Source: Halichoerus grypus (Eukaryota > Chordata > Mammalia > Carnivora > Phocidae). From it: a stretch of DNA of 64,000 bases. The notes below the pieces were generated by a model. It saw only the letters and a program-made list of their open reading frames with translations. It ran no database searches and was not told where the DNA came from. This document shows positions 12,341-22,192 of the stretch, piece after piece (the first letter of the stretch is position 1; every line of letters starts with the position of its first letter). The stretch lies in the NCBI RefSeq assembly GCF_964656455.1, contig NC_135719.1, positions 3,141,163-3,205,162 of the forward strand, in the 5' to 3' direction. The translations under genes and the position numbers were made by a program.

Positions 12341-12640
12341 CAAAAGGAAGGAAGGACAGAAGGAAGGAGAAAAGGAAGGAAGGAAGGAAGGAAAGAAGGA
12401 AGGAGAAGAGGAAGGAAGGAAGGAAGGAAAGAAGGAAGGAGAAAAGGAAGGAAGGAAGGGAAAAGAAGGAAGGAAGGAAAAGAAGGAAGGAAGGAGGGAA
12501 GGAAGGAAGGAAGGAGGGAGAAAAGGAAGGAAGGAAAAGAAGGAAGGAAGGAGGGAGGGAAGGAAGGAGGGAGGGAGGGAAGGAAGGAAGGCAGGAAGGA
12601 AGAAAAGGAGGGAGGGAAGGGAGAGGGAGGGAAGAAAAGA
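12341..12640 (+). repeat. (GGAA)n / polypurine tract, 300 bp
   Basis: The plus strand is almost pure purine: GGAAGGAAGGA arrays broken by AGAAAAGGA and GGGAGGGA variants. The open frames across it (Lys/Glu/Gly-rich, and Pro/Ser/Phe-rich on the other strand) are artefacts. Confidence 0.97.
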
Positions 12641-12769
12641 TGCTGAGTGTAGAAGAGCAGTGGGGACGACATCTTCTAAGACTAGCATATGTGACCTTGC
12701 ACAGATTATTTCCCCTCTCAGAACCCGTTTCTTCATCTTCAAAGGATGTGTATCTGGAATATTTAAAGA

Positions 12770-14880
12770 ATATTTAAAACTCAAGAACAGGAAAAAAAGT
12801 GGGTAAAAATCTAACCAGGTACTTCACCAAAGAATATATCTATAGATGGTGTATTAGTTTGCTAAGGTTCCAATGACAAAGTACCCCAGGCTGGGGGGCT
12901 TAGACAGCAGACAGGACGCTCTCCGGGCTCTGGAGGCTAGAAGTCTGAGATCGAGGTGTCGGCAGAGTCGGCTCCTTCTGAGGGCCGGGAGGGAGAACCT
13001 GCTCTCTTCCTCTCTTCCAGCTTCTGGAGTTTTGCCAGCAATCTCCTGTTGCCCGGCTCATACATTTCTGCCTTTGCCTTCACATGGGATGCCCCCCGTG
13101 TACAAGCATCTGTGTCCAAATCTCCCTTTTATACGCATGCCAGCTGTCCTGGAGTTCACAGACCTGGACTGTCCCTAATGTCAGCTACCCTAAGGGATCC
13201 CATCCTAACTGGATTATCTGCAAAGGCCCTATTTCCAAATAAGGTCATATTCTGGGATTTAGAAGCTTTTTGAAGGGGGGACATAATTCAACCCACAAGA
13301 GATGGCAAATAAGCACACAAAAGGTAATATCATTAGTCATTAGGGAAATTCAAATTAAAACTACAATGAGACATCACAACATACCTATCAGAATGGCTAC
13401 AAAAGATAACACACACACACAGACCTGACAATCCAGGCAGTTTGGAAAATCGCTTGACAGTTTGTAAGGGTAAACACACACATACATCTCACAAGGCCAC
13501 AGAGAAGCAGGACAAGGGAATTTTAGGGGGTGATGGAAGTGTTGTGTAGGAAACTGTGTTGGTAAGCAACTCTCTGGACTCGTCATAACTCTTAGAACTG
13601 GAAACCACAGAGTCAATTTTACTGCCCATAACATTACAGACACCATCCCCCAGGATGCGGGGAGAACCCGGGAAGGAATGCAGACCGTGACGGGTGAGTG
13701 TAAGCGTAACCACACAGAGGAGGGTGGGAGGAGAGGGATGACCTAAGTAATTTTGGGAAAGAGTGTTCTGACTGAACTCTCTAAAGCTATAGATTAAAAG
13801 CATCTGACACAAACACTGTAATCCAGCTGCTAAATTGTTTTTCTGTCACAGGGTTATGGGAAACCGAGAAAATGTATTGTAGATCATGAGAGCCAGGCTT
13901 CTCACTGTCACAGAAATAAGCTACAAATAAGAAAAAGGTATTGACTATAGTAATGACCCTACGGTGTGGATTGACGTGAGGTTTCAGGATGAATTCACAG
14001 ATGCAGAAATAAATAGATGTGTGTGTGTGCGTGCATGCGTGTGCATGCATGGGTTAGTATACATGCAGTCAATCTAAGAACCTCCCAATGGGCAAAGCTG
14101 GAATGATCTGAGCAACAAAATAATGACAGTTTGGATTTTAACTCAAACTAAGTGTATATATATATATTTGGATTTTAACTCAAAGTCTATGTGTATACAT
14201 ATCTATATATCTATATCTATATGTATATATATAACCTGGAGTCCATACTGATATAAATAAATAAACGGGAGAGAAGACACAACTCTTCCTTACAGGATTC
14301 CAATTACCAAAAGTAAAAGGAATGAAGAAAACAGAAACTCACCATTGGAACATCATCATGATAATTATTGTAGGCACAACCCAGAGGATGCTATAAAACT
14401 AGGGGACAAAATTTTAAGGAGAAACAGAGTATTTGCACAGTCTCTAAGTATTGCCTCCAAAATACATATATATTAATTACTAAGAGGAAAATAGTAACTT
14501 AGTAGAGAAGAAACCTGGCAGAAACCACCTTAACCAAGGATCAAGGTAGACATCACCAGTAAGAGGACATACTGACACCATGTTCCCCCCGATACTGCAC
14601 AGTCAGAAGGGCAACAATGCAGAACCTTACTCTAAACGTGAGAAAATATCAGATCATCTCAAATAGAGGGACACTCAAAAAAATCCCTGGCCAGTGTCGT
14701 CGTCAAAATTGCCACGGTCATGAAAGACAAGAAAACTGAAGCATCACAGTTTGGAGCCTTAAAGAGGCATGGCATTGTGGGATCCTGTGGGACCCAGGGC
14801 AGAACAAAGGACAATAGTGGGAAAATGGTGAAATCCCAATAAAGTCTGCAGTTAATAGGGTTATACCAATGTCGATTTCT
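12770..14880 (+). mobile_element. Old L1 3' region, sense, interrupted by a solo LTR
   Basis: L1 text runs up to 12849 ('cttcaccaaagaatatatct') and resumes at 13301 ('ggcaaataagcacacaaaag', 'cattagtcattagggaaatt'), the order found in L1 ORF2. It continues through an L1 3' UTR-like stretch to about 14880, where a younger antisense L1 begins. AT-rich TATATA runs lie at 14155-14235. Confidence 0.7.
12850..13300 (-). mobile_element. Solo MaLR-type (MLT1-like) LTR, antisense, with 5-bp target duplication
   Basis: It begins TGTATTAGTTTGCTAAGG and ends AATTCAACCCACAAGA, the reverse complement of an MLT1-like LTR. The five bases GATGG lie on both sides (12845-12849 and 13301-13305), as expected for ERVL/MaLR integration. 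No internal retroviral sequence or gene is present. Confidence 0.8.
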
Positions 14881-14881
14881 T

Positions 14882-16390
14882 TTTTTTTTTAAGTTTTTAT
14901 TTAAATTCCAGTTCACATACAGTGTAATATTAGTTTCAGGTGTACAATATGGTGATTCAACACTTCCATACATCACCCGGTGCTCATCAGAACAAGTGCC
15001 CTCCTGCATCCCCATCACCTCTTTCCCCCCTCCCCCACCCCCCTCCCCTCTGGTCACCAGCCGTGTGTTCTCTAGAGTTAAGAGTCTGTTTCTGGGCTTG
15101 CCTCCCTCTCTCCCTCTTTTTTTGTCCTTTGCTCATTTGTTTTGTTTCTTAAATTTCACATATGAGTGAGATCATATGGTATTTGTCTTTCTCTGATTGG
15201 CATTTCACTTAGCATAATACTCTCTAGCTCCATCCATGTTATTGCAAGTGACAGGATTTCATTCTTTCTTTATGGCTGAATAATATTTCATTATATATAT
15301 ATGATACACCCTCTTTATCCATTCATCAGTCCATGGACACTTGGGCTGTTTCCATAATTTGGCTATTGTAGATAATGATGCTATAAACATTGGGGTGCAT
15401 GTGCCCCCTTTGAATCAGTATTTCTGTATTCTTTGGGTAAATAGCCAGTAGTACATTTGCTGGATCATAGGATAGTTCTAATTTTAACTTTCTGAGGAAC
15501 CTTTGTACTATTTTCCACGGTGGCTGCCCCAGTTGCATTCCCACCAACAGTGCAAGAGGGTTCCCCTTTCTCCACATCCTCGCCAACATTTATTGTTTCT
15601 CGTGTTGCTATTTTAGCCATTCTGACCGGTGTGAAGTGTGATATCTCACTGTAGTTTTGATTTGCATTTCCCTGATGATGAGGGATGTTGAGCATATTTT
15701 CATGTGTCTGTTGGCCATCTGGATGTCTTCTTTGGAGAAATGTCTGTTCATTTTTTCTGACCATTTTGTAAATTGCATTATTCATTTTTGGGGTGTTGAG
15801 TTTTTGTAAGTTCTTTATATATTTTGGATACTAACCCTTTATCAGATATGTCATAGGCAAATATCTTCTCCTATTCCACAGGCTGCCTTTTAGTTTTGTT
15901 GATTATTTCCTTCGCTGTGCAAAAACGTTTTATTTTGATGAAGTCCCATTAATTTATTTTTGCTTTTGTTTCCCTTACCTCAGGAGACAGATCTAGAAAG
16001 AAGTTGCTATGGCCAACATCAAAGAAGTTACTGCCTATGTTCTCTTCTAGGATTTTAATAGTTTTAGTTGTCTTATTTAGGTCTTTAATCCATTTGAATT
16101 TATTTTTGTGTCTGGTGTAAGAAAGTGGTCCAGTTTCACTCTTTTGCATGTGGCTGTCCAGTTTTCCCAACACCATTTATTGAAGAGACTCTCTTTTTTC
16201 CATTGGACATTCTTTCCTACTTTGTCAAAGATGAGTTGGTCATAGAGTTGTGGGTCCATTTCTGGGTTTTCTATTCTGTTTCATTAATCTATGTGTCTAT
16301 TCTTGTGCCAGCAGCAATTTCGGAGTTTTAATCACTGTATTTGGCTATGTAACATGTTAAGGTTAAGTTAGGTGAAGGGTATACCAGAAT
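14882..16390 (-). mobile_element. L1 (LINE-1) 3' end, antisense, 5'-truncated
   Basis: The + strand starts with a T run (the element's poly(A) in reverse), then the 3' UTR and the antisense of the ORF2 C-terminus. On the - strand, broken L1 ORF2 text is readable ([20 protein letters not shown] near 16200, [10 protein letters not shown] near 16090, [20 protein letters not shown] near 15620). Stops and frameshifts show it is dead. Confidence 0.9.
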
Positions 16391-17112
16391 TCCCTGTGGT
16401 GCTTTTGTAACTCTTCCATATGTCTTAGCCATCTCAGTATAAGAAGCTTAAAAAAATAGTTTGACTTCTTCTGCCTGGCTCATTAGGTTTGTCTTTTCAA
16501 ATCTAGCCATCCATCCGCCATCTATTGATAAATTTACTTATAATTTTTGAGGTCATTCTGCACAACTGACAATATGTTAGATGCCAGGGACTGGATGATG
16601 CTCCCGCCTTGGCAGAGCTCCGGGTTCAGTAAAGAGCCGTGGAATGTCGCCCAAAGCTTGACAAGGAGAACCACCCTGAATTGAGGAGCCGTGCTGGAAT
16701 CCCTGCCTTGATGAAACCTTTCCTCTCTTTGCACTTGGGAATTAGGTCTTGTTGCAAACTTCTCCTATCCTTTGTTTATTACGAAGAAAAGCCTGGGGAT
16801 TATCTCTCCTTATATTTTCCTAGAATGACTTTTTCACCTTTTTCCTAGTTGATATGTAAGAAATAGAGTATTTGGGTATTTACCCCATCACACTGTACCT
16901 GAGAGGACCCAAGCCTTACATTAGTGCCTAGAGAGGAGAATCTGGATTTTTCATTATTCTTGCATAGTTACTGAAGATCACAAAGTATTTCAGACTCCCA
17001 AGAAAATAGTGGGGAGTTCCTAGGGAAATTTCTCCAAGTTGGAAATGACATCTCTCATATTTCCTCTCTCTCGGTAATGCTCTCCACTCCTTGTAACCCA
17101 TGTAGGCCTTAG
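16391..17112. other. Intergenic sequence, nothing recognised
   Basis: Unique-looking DNA between the antisense L1 and a purine tract. No gene or repeat family is recognised. Confidence 0.5.
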
Positions 17113-17397
17113 TTGGAGAGAGGGAGGGAGAGAGAGAAAGAGAGAGAGAGAGAGGCGAGAGAACAAAAGGGAAGAAAAGAGAAAAGAAAAGAGGAAGGAG
17201 GGAGGGAAGGGAAAGAAAGAGAAAGAAAAAGGGGAGGAAGGAAGGAGGGAAGGAAGGAAAGAAGGAAGGAAGGGAGGGAGGGAAGGAGTGAAGAGAGGAG
17301 GGAGAGAGGAAGGGGAGGAGTGAAGAGAGGAGGGAGAGAGGAAGGGAAGGAGGGAAGGAAGAAAAGAAGAAGGAAGGGAGGGAGGAAGGGAAGATAA
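17113..17397 (+). repeat. Polypurine (GA / GGAA) tract
   Basis: About 285 bp of nearly unbroken purine on the + strand (GAGAGAGA, then GGGAAGGAAAGAA, then GGAGGGAGAGAGGAAGGGG blocks). It includes a duplicated piece of about 40 bp, GGAGTGAAGAGAGGAGGGAG, at about 17285 and 17317. Not coding. Confidence 0.95.
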
Positions 17398-18020
17398 AAC
17401 TACACTTTTAGACATCTGAGGTGTTCGATTGCTTATCTCCCCTGTGGCTCACCCTCATGAGGTTAACAGAGTCTCACAGGTAACTGTACAATGATTGATT
17501 TTTCTTCAACAAATGACCTTAGAAACTCCAAGGCCCAAGACAAATGGAGGGGAATCTCAAGTTCAATAACATGAATGTTGTCTGTAAAGACTCGCTGTCA
17601 ATCTTGAAGCACTATACACATGGTTGGAACACAGAGGAAGGGCTTACTCACCAACGGCTGCCAAAACATCTTCAGGCGCAGACATCTCAAGTCAGTCCCT
17701 AAACTCCTCATAATGGCCCCAATTAGTACCTCCTGCTCTCCTACCATGACCTACTTCTACACCTGTCTCAGGCTGTCCATCTGGGACTTCTTTCCAGCCC
17801 CTCTGTCCTTGACAATAACTACAGTCCCCAGGGTGTAAATGATTGGGATAAGGGAGTCAGAGGGATTCTCTGTGTGATCCGCCCTGAATCTTGTCTCCCA
17901 CACATCATAGGACAGCCAGCGAGCCCATCAGGTTTGCTCCTGGACTCCCAAGGAGGCAGCCAAGGTGACAACGGCCAAGTCTTCCAGAAACAACACAAAT
18001 AACATCCACATTCATGAGGA
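17398..18020. other. Intergenic sequence downstream of ADAMTSL3
   Basis: Unique sequence past the ADAMTSL3 cleavage site. No gene is seen. Confidence 0.5.
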
Positions 18021-20077
18021 TGCCGCTAAATAATCAAAGTAAATTTATTTCGGAATTGCTTAAGGGTCATGAAAGAAACATTAACTCTTATAGAAACAGT
18101 AGTAAAATACAGTACACAGGAATGTCACTTGAACGATACCAAGACGAAAGTACAATAGCAAATGAAAGATGGCGACTTTACCTTTAAACACAAAGGTGAA
18201 GCAATTTAATAGGAAATTTTGTTGATAAGAAAAAAATATATGTCCCACGTCTTTATTACATACTGTACAAAATAAAATATTGCACCTTTAAGTCATATAA
18301 TAAATATATACAGAGAATATTTTACAAATGATCTTTCTTTTAATTTCAAAACCCTCCACAATCAGGTGTGACTGATGATCAGCACCCCACGGGCTGTGTG
18401 AGCCCTTCCCGTCCCCCTCCGTCCCGGCCGCCGAACCCTCCGCGTACAGTAGTGCTCATTGAAAGTGTCAGTGAGGCTGAAGTTAGAACATGACAGCCGG
18501 TGCTCAGAACATATGGCAGAGAGACTCAGCAAGCTTGCCCACAGACAAATCCAAAGCCCAAACGCGCTGTTCGCTTCTTCGTGATCAGGGACTCGGTCCA
18601 GCACCACCTGCTCAGGTGCGGCCGTGGCCACCGGGCTGTCGGCAGCGTGTGCGCAGGCAGCTAGAATGCTGACGGAGGAAGGACGGCCGCACCCTCGGGT
18701 CGTGTGCCATCGAAAGCCATAACCGGTGGGATGTTAGGGGACGTGCTCCAGAACCGAATCAGCGTCAGAGCATCACAATTTCACGCAAGCCCCAGACTCC
18801 TTCAGCAGAAACAATTTACTCCCAATTTACCCTCCACCCGGACACGGTACCAACACCAGCACTGACCCCGGTCTGAATGCGACCCAACGCAACCCAACTT
18901 GGCCTTCTCGCTAACCGCCAACACCAACTCTCGCCTTAACCCTAACATACCTTCTACTCTCACCTCACCTGATCCTAAAACTAAAACGAGCCCTAAACTT
19001 ACTCACCAAATCCTAACTCTGACCCCTAGCCCTCCTGTAACTTCTAGCCTAAGCCACATTCACTTTGGATTTACTGACAAATCGGTCTGAATTAAAACAA
19101 TTATTCACGGTAAACAATTCTTTTCAACCACCAGGTTTCCTATTTAGATGCCTTTCTTGTAATCTTCAGGATTATAAGAAATACAAATCCTGAAACAAAA
19201 AATCCTCAGGAGTACTATTTTATGCATAAATTAGGTCTAACAAGGCTTCGGTTTTCTGCGTGTGTGCAAGAGAATAGTGCTTAGGAAAATTTCATTCACA
19301 GCTCTTAAAAGAAAGCTTTGAATACACTTCAAAATCAGTAGAAAAGGTGAACTTTCCCTCTCCTTTGATTTCCGAGACGCCTCATTTGGTCACAGATAGA
19401 TCCCCATGGTTGTGAAAATGGCAGCAACATTTAGTTTGTGCTTTTTGTCCCCGGGTTCTGTGAGAGCAAGGACAAGATGCCACCACCGCCCTCCTCGCCC
19501 CCAGGGTCCTCGGATCAGTCAGTGCCATGAGCCCATCCAGAACGACGGCCTCTTCCTCACAGACCAGGCTTAAGGACCCATAAAAATGCACTAGCGCCCT
19601 TCACACCATCTTAACTACTACTGGCCAGAGCTTCTGAAGTGTAGCTGCCTTACAAACCTGTTGAAACCCCAAAACTCGAGAGAAGAGGAAGTCATCGGCA
19701 GCTGCGTGTCCCTCATGTCTTCAGGACGTCCCACCCTCCGCGGGTCTACATGTCACAGGACAGCCTGTGACAACGCACTGGGGATCTGGGCGGTTTCCTG
19801 ATCAGAAGGACATGGGGAGGGTGCCAAGGGCAAGGGCACACCTGCTACGGTGTTTCTGATGGTCCCGGAAGAGGTCACCTCAAAGAGCTGGGATTGAAAA
19901 CCGGCCACAAGGAAAGCAACAGGACGACGTCCCACCAGTGGTGAGTTTGCACCGACCCCTGAACGCGGAATCTAGAGTTCTGAAAGAAATCACATGTTTC
20001 TGAACCAGCTACATGGGGGAAAGAGCTTTGACGTTTGGTTCTGTCTTCACAGCAGCATTAGGACCCCCGCCACAGGT
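18020..20077 (-). other. ADAMTSL3: ADAMTSL3 3' UTR
   Basis: About 2 kb between the stop codon at 20078-20080 and the poly(A) signal. It is free of SINE and LINE insertions. The distal 350 bases (18020-18370) are AT-rich and look like a conserved UTR end, the middle is GC-rich, and a C-rich degenerate CCCTAA-like stretch occupies about 18830-19070 (+ strand). Short frames in it, including Cys-containing ones near 18450 and 19420, do not match any domain. Confidence 0.65.
18044..18049 (-). terminator. ADAMTSL3: ADAMTSL3 poly(A) signal AATAAA
   Basis: TTTATT on the + strand reads AATAAA on the ADAMTSL3 strand. Fifteen to fifty bases further along that strand is a GU-rich stretch (TGTGGATGTTATTTGTGTTG, about 17992-18012), the usual downstream element. 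Cleavage is therefore expected near 18015-18034. A second AATAAA at 18252-18257 could be an alternative site. Confidence 0.65.
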
Positions 20078-20184
20078 TTACCCTTCCCGACAAGACTGGC
20101 AGCACCTCTGTTTGTAGAGATCCAGCGAACACAAACTGAGATGCTTTACAAACATACAGTAGTGAGCTGTGTCCGAGCAGCCTC
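20078..20184 (-). CDS. ADAMTSL3: ADAMTSL3 terminal coding exon: PLAC domain and stop
   Basis: The last coding exon encodes the PLAC (protease and lacunin) domain that closes ADAMTS-like proteins. On the - strand the acceptor is a T-rich tract followed by TTTTTTGCAG ending at 20185, and the exon starts at 20184. The first two bases complete a codon begun at 21978 (A|GA, Arg). The translation has the six-cysteine PLAC pattern: GCSDTAHYC, then FVKHLSLC, then LYKQRCCQSC, then REG and stop TAA (20078-20080). All six cysteines and the C-C-x-x-C ending are present. ADAMTSL3 is a secreted extracellular-matrix glycoprotein without a protease domain. Human variants in it have been associated with height (established knowledge). 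Confidence 0.95.
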
Positions 20185-20379
20185 CTGCAAAAAAGAAAAA
20201 AAAACCAGACATCCATCGAACACACAGCTCATTAGAGACGGAGTTAAAAAAAAATTAAAAAGTAAAAAAAAACCTTTGAGTTTATGACAAGCCTACACTG
20301 CGATCCCAGAGTGAGGGGCAGAAACCGGGCTTGGATTTGCGGCCCAGGGAATACAGTCGGGGGGGCACTGTGACAGCGC

Positions 20380-21092
20380 CGGGTGAGGATGGGTGGGGAC
20401 AGGTGGGGATGAGTGGGGATGGGTGGAGACGGGTGGGGATGGATGGGGACGGGTGGGGATGGATGGGGACAGGTGGGGATGAGTGGGGATGGGTGGGGAC
20501 AGGTGGGGACGGGTGGGGATGGGTGGAGACAGGTGGGGACTTGTGGGGATGGATAGGGACGGTTGGGGGTGGGTGGGGACTTGTGGGGACGGATGGGGAC
20601 GGGTAGAGACGGGTGGGGACTTGTGGGGATGGTTGGGGATGGGTGGGGACGGATGGGGATGGGTGGGGACGGGTGGGGATGGGTGGGGACAGATGGGGAC
20701 GGATGGGGATGGGTGGGGACAGGTGGAGACAGGTGGGGACGGGTGGGGACTTGTGGGGATGGGTGGGGACGGGTGGGGAAAGGTGGGGACTGTTGGGGAT
20801 GGATGAGGACGGGTGGGGATGGTTGGGGACAGTTGGGGATGGGTGGGGACTTGGGATGGATGGGGACGGTTGGGGACGGGTGGGGACTTGTGGGGACTTG
20901 TGGGGACAGGTGGGGATGGGTGGAGATGCTTGGGGATGGGTGGGGACTTGTGGGAATGGTTGGGGATGGGTGGGGACGGGTGGGGACGGATGGGGACAGG
21001 TGTGGATGGGTGGGGATGGGTGGGGACTTGTGGGGATGGTTGGGGACGGGTGGGGACAGATGGGGACGGGTGGGGACGGGTGGGGACGGGTC
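20380..21092 (+). repeat. Minisatellite, 10-bp unit GGGTGGGGAY, about 70 copies
   Basis: About 710 bp of GGGTGGGGAT / GGGTGGGGAC units with variants such as GGATGGGGAC, GGGTGGAGAC, ACTTGTGGGG and GGTTGGGGAT. In the ADAMTSL3 transcript it reads as C-rich (RTCCCCACCC). The open frames across it (Gly-Asp-Gly-Trp or Pro-Thr-His-Pro repeats) come from the absence of stop words in the unit and are not genes. Confidence 0.97.
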
Positions 21093-21107
21093 GCAGCTGT
21101 ACTTGTG

Positions 21108-21715
21108 GGCAGCCCAGCATCATGGAGAGAGCTGTCCAATCACTACGTCTTACACCTGAAACTGTTGCAACGTCGTGCGTCAGCCGGGCTCAAATAAAAA
21201 AACATTGACAAGCAACCCCACTAGGCTTGGGTTAGGGGCACGGCCTGCACGAGAGCCAGAAGCACACGGGGCTCACTCCTCAGCCAGGCCCAGTGGCCCC
21301 CCCTGCTCTCCGGGCCTCCCGGCCCTTCTGGCCCACACTCGTCCTCTCAGTGCTGAGAACAGCGGGGGCGAGGAGCCCTTGGAAAACTGATAAAAGCGAT
21401 GGACCTGCTCCCTAGCAAAATATATTTATGATGAAGTTTTGTAAAAATAAGATAATGATTGTAATATACATAATAATATAAAATATATGTGTATATGAAC
21501 ATATATAATATTATAAATAATATATATAATATCATATTATAATAATAATATAAACACCTATGTCAAATTTTGATTAAGGGGGGCACGTGTGGTGATGAGC
21601 CCGGGGTGTTTTACACAAGTCGTGGATCGTTGAACACGACATCAAAAACTAATGATGGACTATATGCTGGCTAATTGGACATAATAATAAATTTTAAAAA
21701 ATAGTAACAGGAAAA
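21108..21715 (+). mobile_element. Carnivore L1 3'-end fragments with AT-rich stretch
   Basis: Two L1 tail segments. The first, 21130-21207, has 'cttacacctgaaactgttgc ... ctcaaataaaaa'. The second, 21575-21715, has 'gggcacgtgtggtgatgagc ... atcaaaaactaatgatggac' and an A-rich tail. Both are in sense orientation. Between them are GC-rich sequence and a (TAATATA)-rich stretch at 21417-21556. Confidence 0.7.
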
Positions 21716-21977
21716 AAAGAAAAGAATCCCCATGGTAGCAGACGAGACCTCCCTCTGGGCAGAAGGGGAGTCCGTCAGGGCCAGGGCCACCGACACCCAG
21801 CCGGTTCTACCGAGAACGCCGAGGCCCACCCACAGCGAAGCTGCTCGTCTCCTAACGTCCCAGGATGTCCCCTGCGTCCCGAATGGCCGGTCAGCCGCGA
21901 CGCCAGCGAGGTGAGCGCCCCCGGGGCCTGGCTGGGGCAGGGCTGCCGCCGTGGGGGCACCTGAGAGGGCTACGTAC

Positions 21978-22192
21978 TGTCACAGAGGGGCCCCAGGCAG
22001 TGCCGCTGGGAAGCTGGTTTCTTCCTCTGCACACAGTGTGTCTCCGCCACAGGTCTGCAGCTCCTCGTGCGGACACACTCGACTCTCCGCGACTGGACGC
22101 CCCGGCCGCAGGCCGCCGTGCACGGCCTCCAGGGGCCTGCGCTCCAACACGCGTCACAAGCCCCCGACGAGCAGTTCCTCCTCAAGGTGGGT
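21978..22192 (-). CDS. ADAMTSL3: ADAMTSL3 exon: end of one TSP1 repeat plus the last TSP1 repeat
   Basis: A 215-bp exon on the - strand. The acceptor TCCTTCAG ends at 22193 and the donor is GACA|GTACGT at 21978/21977. It enters with one base (completing AG|A, Arg) and leaves with one. The first residues, PTLRRNCSSGAC, close the TSP1 repeat started in the 27460-27560 exon. A full TSP1 repeat follows: WSAGPW, then PCTAACGRGVQSRRVEC, then TRSC, THC, RHC and LC. The W-x-x-x-x-W, C-x-x-x-C-G-x-G and six-cysteine framework is intact. These repeats are usually sites of Trp C-mannosylation and Ser/Thr O-fucosylation (family knowledge). Here C-T-A-A-C-G resembles the fucosylation motif C-x-x-(S/T)-C but has Ala in the acceptor position. 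Confidence 0.95.

Larger units (their letters stand above)
20185..21977 (-). other. ADAMTSL3: ADAMTSL3 last intron (1,793 bp)
   Basis: The donor is GTACGT at 21977 and the acceptor TTTTTTGCAG at 20185. Between them are L1 3'-end fragments (21108-21715), an AT-rich stretch, and a 10-bp-unit minisatellite that begins about 200 bp from the acceptor. Confidence 0.9.

Noticed and set aside
12286..12806. Lys/Glu-rich and Pro/Ser/Phe-rich frames, and similar at 17020-17415
   Set aside because: Artefacts of GGAA/GA purine tracts.
15465..16259. - strand frames of 60-106 codons
   Set aside because: Broken L1 ORF2 pieces, annotated as a dead LINE and not as host genes.
18362..18631. Cys-containing - strand frame considered as the PLAC domain
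   Set aside because: It lacks the C-C-x-x-C ending and any correct-phase acceptor. The true PLAC exon is at 20078-20184.
19382..19591. - strand frame ending with CCCHFHNH, also considered as PLAC
   Set aside because: Cysteine spacing is wrong and it lies in the 3' UTR, downstream of the real stop.
20282..21208. Long frames on both strands (up to 285 codons) rich in Gly-Asp-Trp or Pro-His-Ser
   Set aside because: Translation of the 10-bp minisatellite. The unit contains no stop in the open frames.
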